Part shown: positions 18,756 through 26,201 of the stretch, one piece after another
Numbering within the stretch: the first letter of the stretch is position 1
Layout of the letters: every line of letters starts with the position of its first letter
Assembly (NCBI RefSeq): GCF_000689255.1
Contig: NZ_HG964446.1
Location: forward strand, 124,001 to 188,000
Origin: Mycobacterium triplex
GTDB lineage: Bacteria > Actinomycetota > Actinomycetes > Mycobacteriales > Mycobacteriaceae
Direction of reading: 5' to 3'
Length of the DNA: 64,000 nucleotides
Notes under the pieces: model-generated
The model's input: the letters and a program-made list of their open reading frames with translations, nothing else
What the model was told of the DNA's origin: nothing
The model's database searches: none
Program-made: the position numbers and the translations under genes

Positions 18756-20045
18756 CTAGTCCCCCGCCGCGGCCCGGGCCGGCGCGGTCGCCCGTCGCCG
18801 TCCGGGCTTGGGGAAGGTCGCGCCCAGCTGTGGCACCTCGACCGGGCCCTGGTGCCGGGCGGCCTCCATCGCGGAGCGCAGCGGGCCGGCCAACCCGGCG
18901 AACGACCCCATGTCGAACAGCCGCGACGTCAACAGCCGGTTATGGACGTATCCGAACGAGCCGCCGACCTCGGGGTCGGACCAGCCGAGTGTGCCGCCCA
19001 GACCCACATGCCCGAACCCGCGCAACAGGCCGGGCACCGGCGATTCGTGGTAGCCGAGGTGAAAAGGCATGGGCACCACCATGTTTGCGTCCGGCCATTT
19101 GATCCGCGCCTGCCCGGTCAGCCCGCGTGCCAGTTCCTTGGACAGGTACTTCCTGCCGTCGATGCGGCCGTCGTTGGCCAGCACGGCATACATTTTGGCC
19201 AGCGCGCGGCCGGTCACCACGCCGTTGGCCGCGGGGATCTCACCGTCCAGGAACGGGGTGTCGCCCTGCATCAGGGACATGATCCCGGGGAAGTACATCG
19301 CGCCGAGCGCTCCCGAGTAGCGCATGTTGGCCACCCGCGGGGCGATGAAGTTGAGCACCGGGGTCGGCATTTTCGTCTGCGGCATCAGGATTTGCGCCGG
19401 CTGCGTCGGCGAACCCTGCGGCGGCCGGCCGAGATGCAGACCGTCGGTGTCGAGCGGACGCGCGACCTCCTGACGAATCAGCTCTCGCATGCCTTTGCCG
19501 GTGATTGCCCGGGCCAGCCCGGACAGCAGCCAGCCGTAGGTCAGGGCGTGATAGGCCTGCACGCCCCGCAGATGATCGACCGGTGCGGCCGCCAGCCGTT
19601 CCTCCATGGCCAGGTGGTCCATCAACTCCGTCTTGGTGACACCGCGCAGATGCGACAAACCGGATCGGTGCCGAAGCATGTCGCGAACCGTGATGTCGCC
19701 CTTGCCGTTGGCGGCGAACTCCGGCCAGTACTCCGCCACCGGATCGTCGTAGGACAGCAAGCCGCGGTCGGCCAGCCGGTGGATCACCGTCGACGCGACG
19801 CCCTTGGTCGCCGAGAACACCATCGCGCCGGTGTCGGCGGTCCAGGGCCGCGTACCGGCCCGGTCGGACCACCCGGTCCAGACATCGACGACGGGAATGC
19901 CGTCGATGTAGACGCTCAGCGCTCCCCCGCCGAACCGCCGGCCGGGGAACTGTTGCGCGAATTTCTTGACGACATTCGCGAAATGCGGGTCGGCAGCCCC
20001 CGACACGCCATCGGGCAGCCCATCGTCGGTGACCAGCAGTGTCAT
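18756..20045 (-). CDS. Serine beta-lactamase-fold esterase (LipL-like)
   Basis: A 429-residue class-C-beta-lactamase-fold hydrolase. The nucleophile motif SxxK is SATK (S78, K81), and the conserved tyrosine block is AYHALTYGWL (about 164-173). A later MVVPMPFHLGYHESPVPG and FGHVGLGGTLGWSDPE supply the HxG-like third motif. Mycobacterial relatives (LipL, LipD, LipE) are lipases or esterases rather than beta-lactamases. There is no signal peptide, so it is likely cytosolic. GGGGAGC precedes the ATG. It converges with dhaA with a 10-bp gap. Confidence 0.88.
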   Translation of the reverse strand: MTLLVTDDGLPDGVSGAADPHFANVVKKFAQQFPGRRFGGGALSVYIDGIPVVDVWTGWSDRAGTRPWTADTGAMVFSATKGVASTVIHRLADRGLLSYDDPVAEYWPEFAANGKGDITVRDMLRHRSGLSHLRGVTKTELMDHLAMEERLAAAPVDHLRGVQAYHALTYGWLLSGLARAITGKGMRELIRQEVARPLDTDGLHLGRPPQGSPTQPAQILMPQTKMPTPVLNFIAPRVANMRYSGALGAMYFPGIMSLMQGDTPFLDGEIPAANGVVTGRALAKMYAVLANDGRIDGRKYLSKELARGLTGQARIKWPDANMVVPMPFHLGYHESPVPGLLRGFGHVGLGGTLGWSDPEVGGSFGYVHNRLLTSRLFDMGSFAGLAGPLRSAMEAARHQGPVEVPQLGATFPKPGRRRATAPARAAAGD

Positions 20046-20130
20046 GGTGCTCCCCGGGCCTTGTGCTCATCGGGCAGCTACCGCCGCGGCGGCCCCTCCC
20101 CGATGAGGTGCGATTACGAGATCGAAGCTA

Positions 20131-20304
20131 TCAGTCCAGCAAACGATCCGGGGGGTCCTCGCCATCCGCGGCGGGCAACTGCTCGGGAGGCGAATCCCCC
20201 AAGAACTTTCGGAGCCGAAGCAGCTGATTGATCACGATGCCCAGGCCCAGCAGCATCAGCACTACGACTATCGCCACCACCGTTGCGGTGCTCATGGATT
20301 CCAT
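20131..20304 (-). CDS. Small single-pass membrane protein
   Basis: About 57 residues. One N-terminal helix (ATVVAIVVVLMLLGLGIVIN) is followed by a basic RLRK patch and an acidic Pro/Asp tail, so the tail probably faces the cytosol. Two in-frame ATGs exist (20304 and 20295). The second has a weak GGA upstream. Composition is clearly membrane-like, but function is unknown. Confidence 0.55.
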   Translation of the reverse strand: MESMSTATVVAIVVVLMLLGLGIVINQLLRLRKFLGDSPPEQLPAADGEDPPDRLLD

Positions 20305-20474
20305 TGTGATCCATCCCATGCCGGCGGCACGATCTGTTGTTTGCCGGCCGCACCACGAAACCCCGTGCGCTGGGCACCGTCGAGCCGTTCGCCGATCCGC
20401 CTGCGGGGGTTTCGGAATCAACCACAGGGGTAGCCGGAACGAGCAGGAGATCGTTTCGAGAAGGGAACCGAAGG

Positions 20475-20648
20475 ATGAGCACCGAAGACAAGATCAAGAA
20501 CAAAATCGAGGACCTCGGCGGCCAGGCCAAGGAAGCCATCGGCAAGGTGACCGGCGACAGCGACACCAAGAACGAGGGTCGCGCGGATCAGGCCAAGTCC
20601 AGCCTGAAGGACGCCGGCGAGAAGGTGAAGGACGCCTTCAAGAAGTAG
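20475..20648 (+). CDS. CsbD-like stress protein
   Basis: A 57-residue, highly charged, soluble helical protein. Its MSTEDKIKNKIEDLGGQAKE start and KNEGRADQAKSSLKDAGEKV core are the CsbD signature. CsbD proteins are general-stress, sigma-B-class products of unclear mechanism. AAGG lies directly before the ATG, with GAAGGGAACCGAAGG just upstream. A strong factor-independent terminator follows 12 bp after the stop, so it is a one-gene transcript. Confidence 0.9.
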   Translation: MSTEDKIKNKIEDLGGQAKEAIGKVTGDSDTKNEGRADQAKSSLKDAGEKVKDAFKK

Positions 20649-20660
20649 CGATCCCGACTC

Positions 20661-20710
20661 GACCAGCAGGTTTACTGAAGACGCCGGTAAGCCTGCTGGT
20701 CGCCTTTCTT
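20661..20710 (+). terminator. Rho-independent terminator after csbD-like gene
   Basis: GACCAGCAGGTTTAC (20661-20675) pairs with GTAAGCCTGCTGGTC (20687-20701). This is a 15-bp stem with a single G-T wobble and an 11-nt loop, followed by GCCTTTCTT. It is one of the clearest intrinsic terminators in the window. Confidence 0.85.
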
Positions 20711-20783
20711 AAGGCGGCGGCACCGGGATCACCCATCGGCGCGCTGGTTGCACGGACTGCACCCGCACGCCGAAAGATCGGAT

Positions 20784-20789
20784 TATCGT
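20784..20789 (+). promoter_or_regulatory. -10 element for leaderless Ddn-like gene
   Basis: TATCGT, then 6 nt, then ATG 20796, with no ribosome-binding sequence. It fixes the start of the deazaflavin-dependent protein 16 codons inside the longest frame. Confidence 0.65.
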
Positions 20790-20795
20790 CGTTTC

Positions 20796-21302
20796 ATGCC
20801 GCTACCGTACGTCGACCCGAACCGCCCGGGCACGGCCCTGACCCGCGCCATGACAAAGTTTGCTCGCAGTAAGCCGGGCAACCTCCTCGCGCAGCGCATC
20901 GCCGCCAGGACGGATCCATGGCTGGGCCGCGTTTCGCACGGCAAAATTTCCTGGGGGATGTTTGCTGTGCCGTCGGCGACATTGCACATGACGGGCGCCA
21001 GAACCGGCCGGCCGCGTCAGGCCCAGGTCTCCTACTTCCACGACGGCCGGGACGTGATCCTGGTCGCCTCCCACTTCGGCCGCAGCACGCACCCGCACTG
21101 GTACTACAACCTCAAGGCGCATCCCGAGTGCGAATTCGGTGCGGACAGCTTCGTCGCCACCGAGGTCACCGATCCCGTCGAGCATGCGCGGCTCTATGCA
21201 CTGGCCGAACGCTCATACCCCGGCTACCGCGACTACCGCGCAGCGGCCGAGGCGATCGGCCGCCATATCCCGGTCTTGCGCCTGGCTCCCGCTGGCGATT
21301 GA
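20796..21302 (+). CDS. F420-dependent nitroreductase family (Ddn-like) protein
   Basis: A 168-residue split-beta-barrel flavin/deazaflavin-binding protein. The family run is visible: LHMTGARTGRPRQAQVSYFH (about 63-82), then DGRDVILVASHFG and HPHWYYNLKAHPECEF. These correspond to the F420 phosphate and isoalloxazine contacts of M. tuberculosis Ddn. The natural substrates of such F420H2-dependent reductases are usually quinones or unknown. It is monocistronic behind its own leaderless promoter. Confidence 0.88.
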   Translation: MPLPYVDPNRPGTALTRAMTKFARSKPGNLLAQRIAARTDPWLGRVSHGKISWGMFAVPSATLHMTGARTGRPRQAQVSYFHDGRDVILVASHFGRSTHPHWYYNLKAHPECEFGADSFVATEVTDPVEHARLYALAERSYPGYRDYRAAAEAIGRHIPVLRLAPAGD

Positions 21303-21375
21303 GAAACCAGGCTTTGGGCAATCCTTACCGCCACCTGCATCGAATGCAGGTAAGACGCGAACGGTGGGACAGGCA

Positions 21376-22086
21376 ATGAATCTCTTGAAGTTGATCGACA
21401 GCCGGACACGCAGGCTGGCCGCGGCCGGCGCAACGGCCGTGTTGTCCGTGGCGGCCGTGCTGGTCACCGGCCCTGCCCCGTCGGCAAGCGCCGACTGTCC
21501 TGACGTCGAGTTGGTCTTCGCCCGCGGCACCAGCGAGCCGCCCGGTGTCGGCGGCATCGGTTCCGGCTTCGTCGATGCGCTGCGCGGGCAGCTCGGTGGG
21601 CGCAACCTGACGGTGTACCCGGTGAACTATCCGGCCAGCAGCGACTTCAGCAGCCCCGACTTCCCGGCGACGTTCATCGACGGCATTCGGGACGCCAGCT
21701 CGCACATCGAGTCGATGGCGGCCAGCTGCCCCAAGACCCGGGAAGTGTTGGGCGGTTTCTCGCAGGGCGCGGCCGTGGCCGGGTTCGTCACCTCGTCGGC
21801 CGTGCCGAAGGGCATACCCGCGTCGTCGGTCCCGGCGCCGATGCCGCCGGACATCGCAAACCATGTCGCCGCCGTCGTCCTGTTCGGCACTCCGTCGAAT
21901 CAATTCCTCGAGCACTACGGCGCGCCGGACATCGCGATCGGCCCGCTGTACCAGCCCAAGACCCTGCAGCTGTGCGCCCCCGGCGATCCGATCTGCGGCG
22001 GCGGCAACGACGGCGCGGCGCACGCGTCGTACGTCGTGAACGGCATGACGGGCCAAGGCGCGAGCTTCGCCGCCAGCCACCTGTAG
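21376..22086 (+). CDS. Secreted cutinase-like serine esterase
   Basis: A 236-residue cutinase-fold hydrolase. A Sec signal (LAAAGATAVLSVAAVLVTG) ends at SASA/D near residue 39. The triad is S129 in GGFSQGA, D204 in CAPGDPICGGG and H216 in AAHASYV. Paired cysteines (41/118 and 200/207) suit an extracellular protein. Mycobacterial cutinase-like proteins hydrolyse esters or phospholipids rather than plant cutin. By order it occupies the cut5 (Rv3724) position, which is split in M. tuberculosis but intact here. Confidence 0.92.
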   Translation: MNLLKLIDSRTRRLAAAGATAVLSVAAVLVTGPAPSASADCPDVELVFARGTSEPPGVGGIGSGFVDALRGQLGGRNLTVYPVNYPASSDFSSPDFPATFIDGIRDASSHIESMAASCPKTREVLGGFSQGAAVAGFVTSSAVPKGIPASSVPAPMPPDIANHVAAVVLFGTPSNQFLEHYGAPDIAIGPLYQPKTLQLCAPGDPICGGGNDGAAHASYVVNGMTGQGASFAASHL

Positions 22087-22137
22087 TTAACGCAGTCCCG
22101 GTTGCCGCGCGGCCGACAGGCCTTGGAGAATCGCTGC

Positions 22138-23124
22138 GTGCGGATTCTGATAACGGGCGGTACTGGATTTGTGGGTGGGTGGACCGCCAAAGCCATCGCC
22201 GACGCGGGGCACGCGGTTCGGTTCCTGGTGCGCAACCCGGATCGGCTGCACACCTCGGTCGCGAAGCTCGGCGTCGACGTGTCCGACTTTGCCGTGGGGG
22301 ACATCATCGATCGCGTCTCGGTGCGCGAAGCATTGCAGGGATGCGACGCGGTGGTGCACAGCGCCGCCCTGGTGGCCACCGATCCGCGGCAAACCAACGA
22401 GATGCTGACGACGAATATGCAGGGCGCTCAGAATGTGCTCGGTCAAGCCGTCGAACTCGGGCTTGACCCGATCGTGCACGTGTCGAGCTTCACCGCACTG
22501 TTTCATCCCAACCTGCAGACGCTGTCGGCGGACTTGCCGGTGGTCGGGGGTGCCGACGGCTACGGAACGTCTAAGGCCCAGGTCGAGATCTACGCCCGCG
22601 GCTTGCAGGACGCCGGTGCGCCGGTCAACATCACCTATCCCGGCATGGTCCTTGGGCCGCCGGTCGGCAATCAATACGGTGAAGCCGGCCAAGGGGTGAA
22701 GTCGCTGCTGGACCTGCATTTTGTACCCGGGCGAGGAGCGGCATGGTTGATCGTCGATGCCCGCGACGTGGCCGCGCTGCACGCGGCGCTGCTGGAACCC
22801 GGGCGCGGACCACGACGCTACATGGCCGGCGGTCACCGTGTCTCCGTCAGCGAGCTGGCGAGCATGTTCGGCGAGGTGGCTAACACCACGATGGTCGCTG
22901 TGCCGGTTCCCGACACCATAATCCGCGCCGCGGGAGCGGTTCTCGACGTTGCGACCCCGTATCTGCCGTTCAACACGCCGTTCACCGCGGCGGGCATGCA
23001 GTACTACACCCAAATGCCGGCATCGGACGATTCGCCCAGCGAGAAAGAGCTTGGCATCACCTATCGGGATCCGCGCGAGACGGTCGCCGACACCATCGAC
23101 GCGCTGAGGGCCGCCGACAGTTAG
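22138..23124 (+). CDS. NAD(P)-dependent epimerase/dehydratase-fold oxidoreductase (Rv3725-like)
   Basis: A 328-residue extended-SDR protein. The nucleotide loop is RILITGGTGFVGGWTAKAI near the start, then VVHSAALVATDP and the YxxxK site in YGTSKAQVEIYARG. It resembles dihydroflavonol-reductase/cholesterol-dehydrogenase-like SDRs. GTG 22138 is preceded by GAGAAT and 6 nt, a weak leaderless arrangement. It follows the cutinase gene as in M. tuberculosis. Substrate unknown. Confidence 0.85.
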   Translation: MRILITGGTGFVGGWTAKAIADAGHAVRFLVRNPDRLHTSVAKLGVDVSDFAVGDIIDRVSVREALQGCDAVVHSAALVATDPRQTNEMLTTNMQGAQNVLGQAVELGLDPIVHVSSFTALFHPNLQTLSADLPVVGGADGYGTSKAQVEIYARGLQDAGAPVNITYPGMVLGPPVGNQYGEAGQGVKSLLDLHFVPGRGAAWLIVDARDVAALHAALLEPGRGPRRYMAGGHRVSVSELASMFGEVANTTMVAVPVPDTIIRAAGAVLDVATPYLPFNTPFTAAGMQYYTQMPASDDSPSEKELGITYRDPRETVADTIDALRAADS

Positions 23125-23143
23125 CCGGTGCGCCAGATCAACC

Positions 23144-23542
23144 CTAGCTAGCGATATGGACGCGGTAGCTCCTTGTGCTGAACAACCAGTCACCGTCCAC
23201 GCACCGGAGTTCGTCGGTGTACGCGCCGACCAGCCGGTGCGTCTCGCCGTTTCGAAACCGCAGTGTCTCTTGGCAATACGAGCGGGCGTGCGCGTCGTGG
23301 CCGCTGATCTCGATCATCCCGATCTGGGTGACGAACGCCATCGTCTCCACCGCGCGCCAGATACCGTCCCAGTGGGCGCGCAGCTCGTCGAGCCCGCGGA
23401 ACTCACCGCCTGTGCCGAGCCGAACCGGGTCGTCGGTCCAGCACCGCAAATAATCGTCCAGCGCGATCCTGGACACCGCGTCGCTGTAGCTGTCGAATCG
23501 CTCACGGATCTTGAGCCGATCCTCGATGGGGCCGCTGAACAT
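23144..23542 (-). CDS. SnoaL/NTF2-like polyketide-cyclase-fold protein
   Basis: A 132-residue protein of the cone-shaped SnoaL/NTF2 fold. It has an N-terminal helix (IRERFDSYSDAVSRIALDDY), LRCWTDDPV, a strand pair with GEFRGLDELRAHW, and a final WLFSTRSYRVH strand. Members are isomerases, cyclases, dehydratases or non-enzymatic binders, so no reaction can be given. ATG 23542 is chosen because GAGAGGAGAGG lies 2 nt upstream. It is convergent with the epimerase gene. Confidence 0.8.
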   Translation of the reverse strand: MFSGPIEDRLKIRERFDSYSDAVSRIALDDYLRCWTDDPVRLGTGGEFRGLDELRAHWDGIWRAVETMAFVTQIGMIEISGHDAHARSYCQETLRFRNGETHRLVGAYTDELRCVDGDWLFSTRSYRVHIAS

Positions 23543-23617
23543 CGCCTCTCCTCTCGTCAGAACCATTGGGCCGCTTGGTCTTAGCGCATGATATGGCCGG
23601 CGACCGGTCCGCTCATG

Positions 23618-24760
23618 TCAGAGCTTCTTCAGCCGGCGCAGGACTTTCACATAGGGCGTGGTTGCGGCCGCACTCTTCGAAAGCTTGGGATGCAGCGCGC
23701 CCATGTTGCCTACGACCAGGCAGCGCAGACCGTTGTCGCGGAACTCAGCCAGCTGGTCGACGATGTCGTCGGGCATGCCGACGACGAAGAGTTCCTTGAC
23801 GAGGTCGCGGGGAACCTTGGACACGAACGACAGCGCGGTCTGCTCGTCGATCAGCTGCGGGACGAGGTCTTGCACGCCCTTGAAGTCCGCGCCCATCGGG
23901 TGTTCGACGCCATGTCGCGCCCAGTCGGTGGCCGGCGAGTTCAACGTGAAGAGCCGGACCAGCTCCGAGTCGACGATCTCGTCGATCTCGTCCTGGGAAC
24001 GCCCGGTGAGGATGAAGCGGATCCCCGCGGGGGTGATCGCCATCGGATCGCGGCCCGCATCGGAGGCGGCCGTGCGTAAGTCGTTGAGCTGCCGTCCGTA
24101 TTCGGTGGCCCGGGTGGTGCCGGGAAACCAACCGTCGGCGTAGCGCCCGGCGGCCCGGATCATGCGGGGTCCGTGGGCGGCGATCCAGATCTCGGGCCAG
24201 CGCCCCTTGTACGGCGTGAGCGCGAAGGTCGCATTGTGCAGCGGGAAGTAGTCCGATTCGCGGCTGACGAGCTCGCCGCCCGAATCCCACAGTGCCCGGA
24301 TGGTGGCCATCGCCTCCTCGAAGCGCGCCACGGGCTTGGACCACTCGACCCCGTACGGTTCGTTGCCCTCACGTTCGCCGGTGCCGATACCCAGGATGGC
24401 CCGCCCCCGGGTGAGGTGGTGCAGCGTGACGGCGGCCTGTGCGGTGACGGCGGGGTTGCGGCGGCCGGTGTCGGTGACGGCGACGCCCAGCGTCATACGG
24501 CCGAGCTTGTTGTGCCCGGCGAGATATCCGAGCATCGTCCATGGTTCGACGTGCGCGTCCATCTTGGGGATGATCTTCGCGGCGCCAACGTATTTGGGCT
24601 GCCACATCGACGACGGCAGCACGGAGTTCAGGTGGTCGGCCACCCAGAACGAGTCGGCGCCCGCGGCCAGCCCGGTCAGATAGTCGGCCTGGATCAACGG
24701 TTTGGGGCCGTACCGGGAATTGATTGTGTTGTGCATGACTCCGATGCGCAGACCAGGCAT
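23618..24760 (-). CDS. F420-dependent LLM oxidoreductase, phthiodiolone ketoreductase-like
   Basis: A 380-residue luciferase-like TIM-barrel enzyme. Long stretches match, from memory, the phthiodiolone/phenolphthiodiolone dimycocerosate ketoreductase Rv2951c: [50 protein letters not shown] and [14 protein letters not shown]. That enzyme reduces a lipid ketone with F420H2 in PDIM synthesis. No PDIM genes lie nearby, so the substrate here is probably different. AAAGGAG precedes the ATG. The promoter region contains a perfect 28-bp palindrome shared with the divergent TetR gene, so it is very likely TetR-regulated. Confidence 0.88.
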   Translation of the reverse strand: MPGLRIGVMHNTINSRYGPKPLIQADYLTGLAAGADSFWVADHLNSVLPSSMWQPKYVGAAKIIPKMDAHVEPWTMLGYLAGHNKLGRMTLGVAVTDTGRRNPAVTAQAAVTLHHLTRGRAILGIGTGEREGNEPYGVEWSKPVARFEEAMATIRALWDSGGELVSRESDYFPLHNATFALTPYKGRWPEIWIAAHGPRMIRAAGRYADGWFPGTTRATEYGRQLNDLRTAASDAGRDPMAITPAGIRFILTGRSQDEIDEIVDSELVRLFTLNSPATDWARHGVEHPMGADFKGVQDLVPQLIDEQTALSFVSKVPRDLVKELFVVGMPDDIVDQLAEFRDNGLRCLVVGNMGALHPKLSKSAAATTPYVKVLRRLKKL

Positions 24761-24791
24761 GGGGCTCCTTTACCGCTGACCCAGACTCGCT

Positions 24792-24819
24792 ACCCTATTA
24801 GGCGATCGCCTAATAGGGT
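24792..24819. promoter_or_regulatory. Perfect 28-bp palindromic TetR operator
   Basis: ACCCTATTAGGCGA followed by its exact reverse complement gives 28 bp of perfect symmetry centred on GGCGATCGCC. It lies between the divergent LLM and TetR genes. A second, shorter copy (TTAGGCGCTCGCCTAA) overlaps the TetR stop codon. Confidence 0.88.
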
Positions 24820-24876
24820 GCTGGGCATATGCTTAGCATCCCTGCGCGACAAGGGTCAAGAGACAGGACGGGGCAC

Positions 24877-25479
24877 GTGGCCACACCCAGCCGAGCCGGC
24901 AATCGCGACACCGGGACCCGCGAGAAGATCCTCGACGCGACCGCCGAGATCATGCTCGAGGAGGGCTACGCCGCGGCGACGTCGCGCCGGGTCGCGGAGC
25001 GAGTGGGCGTTCAACGCGCTGTCGTCTACTACTACTTCCCGACCATGGACGACCTGTACCTGGCGGTGCTGCGTCGAGGGACCGAGATGAATCTCGAAGT
25101 GCAGCGCCGCGCACTTGAGTCCGATAACCCTTTGCATGCGTTGTGGGACATGACAATTGATCCACGCGGATCGCGGCTGACGATGGAGTTCATGGCACTC
25201 GGCAACCACCGTAAGGCGATCCGCGCCGAGCTCGCGGCGGGTGCCGAACGGTCGCGGGAGGCGCAGATCGCGGCGCTGACATTCATCCTGCGCGACCATG
25301 CCGTCGGCGACGCCATACCGCCGGAGGTCGTCGCGGTGCTCATTGCCAGCATCGGCCGGACCATCAGCATCGAGAACCGGTTAGGCATCACCACCGGGCA
25401 CTCCAAGACGCTGCGGCTCATCGAGGAGTACCTGCGGCGCTACGAATCCCCGCACCCACGCGGCGAGGTCTCGAATTAG
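24877..25479 (+). CDS. TetR-family regulator (paralogue 1)
   Basis: A 200-residue TetR repressor. The HTH is EEGYAAATSRRVAERVGVQR followed by AVVYYYFPTMDDLYLAVLRRG, then a helical ligand domain. GTG 24877 gives the same N-terminal length as the close paralogue at 32065-32670, which shares EEGYAAATSRRVA and YYFPTMDDLYLAV. An upstream ATG at 24829 is possible. It is divergent from the LLM gene across a perfect palindrome, so it likely represses itself and that gene. Confidence 0.9.
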   Translation: MATPSRAGNRDTGTREKILDATAEIMLEEGYAAATSRRVAERVGVQRAVVYYYFPTMDDLYLAVLRRGTEMNLEVQRRALESDNPLHALWDMTIDPRGSRLTMEFMALGNHRKAIRAELAAGAERSREAQIAALTFILRDHAVGDAIPPEVVAVLIASIGRTISIENRLGITTGHSKTLRLIEEYLRRYESPHPRGEVSN

Positions 25480-25491
25480 GCGCTCGCCTAA
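25476..25491. promoter_or_regulatory. Second TetR-1 operator-like site
   Basis: TTAGGCGCTCGCCTAA is a 16-bp inverted repeat that differs from the core of the 24792-24819 palindrome only at its central two bases. It overlaps the stop codon of the TetR gene, so it may be a roadblock or looping site rather than a promoter operator. Confidence 0.6.
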
Positions 25492-25504
25492 CGGATGGCG
25501 CGTC

Positions 25505-25537
25505 CTAGCCGGCGGTGCGAGGCGAGCGCCCGGCTAG
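25505..25537. terminator. Hairpin between convergent genes
   Basis: CTAGCCGG (25505-25512) pairs with CCGGCTAG (25530-25537). There is no T-tract. It lies in the 132-bp spacer between the convergent TetR and PPOX genes and could stop transcription from either side. No gene is seen in this spacer. Confidence 0.4.
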
Positions 25538-25611
25538 CGGGGCGCCCGACCTCTCAGGCCCGGCCAGCCGGGCACTCGGCGAGAAGAAGTAGGTAAACCC
25601 GGGAAGCGTTG

Positions 25612-25998
25612 CTAGCCGGCGGGTTTGATCTCGAGGCCGACGTGCACCTTGTCGATGCCGCCGCGCACGATCGAGTGCACATAGAACCACGGCGCGTGGT
25701 ACCAGTATCGCTTGAGCACCGCGTTGTAGACCCGCCGTGTCTCCGACTTCGGTAGCACCCGGGCGACGCCTTCGACCTCTTCGCTCAGGGGCTTACCCAA
25801 CACCCCGCTCTTGCCGATCGTGACGCGGGGCGTGTTTTTGATCCGCTTGGTCTTCCAGGAGCCGTCGTCGGTGATGACGAGCAGCGTGTCGCCGTCGGGC
25901 ACACCCCAGATCGGCGTGGGCTTCGGGCGGCCGTCCTTGGTGAATGTGGTCAGCAGCAGGTACCTGGACTGGATGATGTCCTGAAAACTCGGAGCCAC
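25612..25998 (-). CDS. PPOX-class F420-dependent oxidoreductase
   Basis: A 128-residue split-barrel flavin/F420-binding protein. It opens with FQDIIQSRYLLLTTFTKDGR and continues PKPTPIWGVPDGDTLLVITD and SWKTKRIKNTPRVTIGKSGV. These residues line the cofactor phosphate in the PPOX F420 class, and the TFTKDGRPKPTPIW run is the class signature. The start is GTG 25998 with AAGGAAAA upstream. Substrate unknown. Confidence 0.88.
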   Translation of the reverse strand: MAPSFQDIIQSRYLLLTTFTKDGRPKPTPIWGVPDGDTLLVITDDGSWKTKRIKNTPRVTIGKSGVLGKPLSEEVEGVARVLPKSETRRVYNAVLKRYWYHAPWFYVHSIVRGGIDKVHVGLEIKPAG

Positions 25999-26135
25999 GC
26001 TTTTCCTTATCTATGGATGGTTCCCAGGACCATTCCCCGATCACCAATTCCCTAATCATGGCCATGATCATGTAGTCGGCTCGATTCCTCCAGCAGATCC
26101 GGCCGATTCAGGCGATACTCCAATCCTCGCCGACC

Positions 26136-26195
26136 GCCGAGCGTGCAGCCGGCTTCACGTTGGGCGCCGAGCGTGCTTCCAGCTTCACGCTCGTC
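26136..26195. repeat. Two 30-bp repeats with GAGCGT/ACGCTC hairpin
   Basis: Two tandem ~30-bp units begin GCCGAGCGTGC at 26136 and 26166. The second ends so that CGAGCGTG (26168-26175) pairs with CACGCTCG (26186-26193), a perfect 8-bp stem just beyond the ALDH stop. The same GAGCGT...ACGCTC hairpin occurs at 32668-32701. It probably acts as a terminator for the ALDH operon. Confidence 0.65.
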
Positions 26196-26201
26196 GACGC
26201 G

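Noticed and set aside
18609..20231. 540-residue plus-strand frame
   Set aside because: It is antisense to the beta-lactamase-fold esterase, whose SATK and Tyr motifs are clear. Composition is that of a shadow frame.
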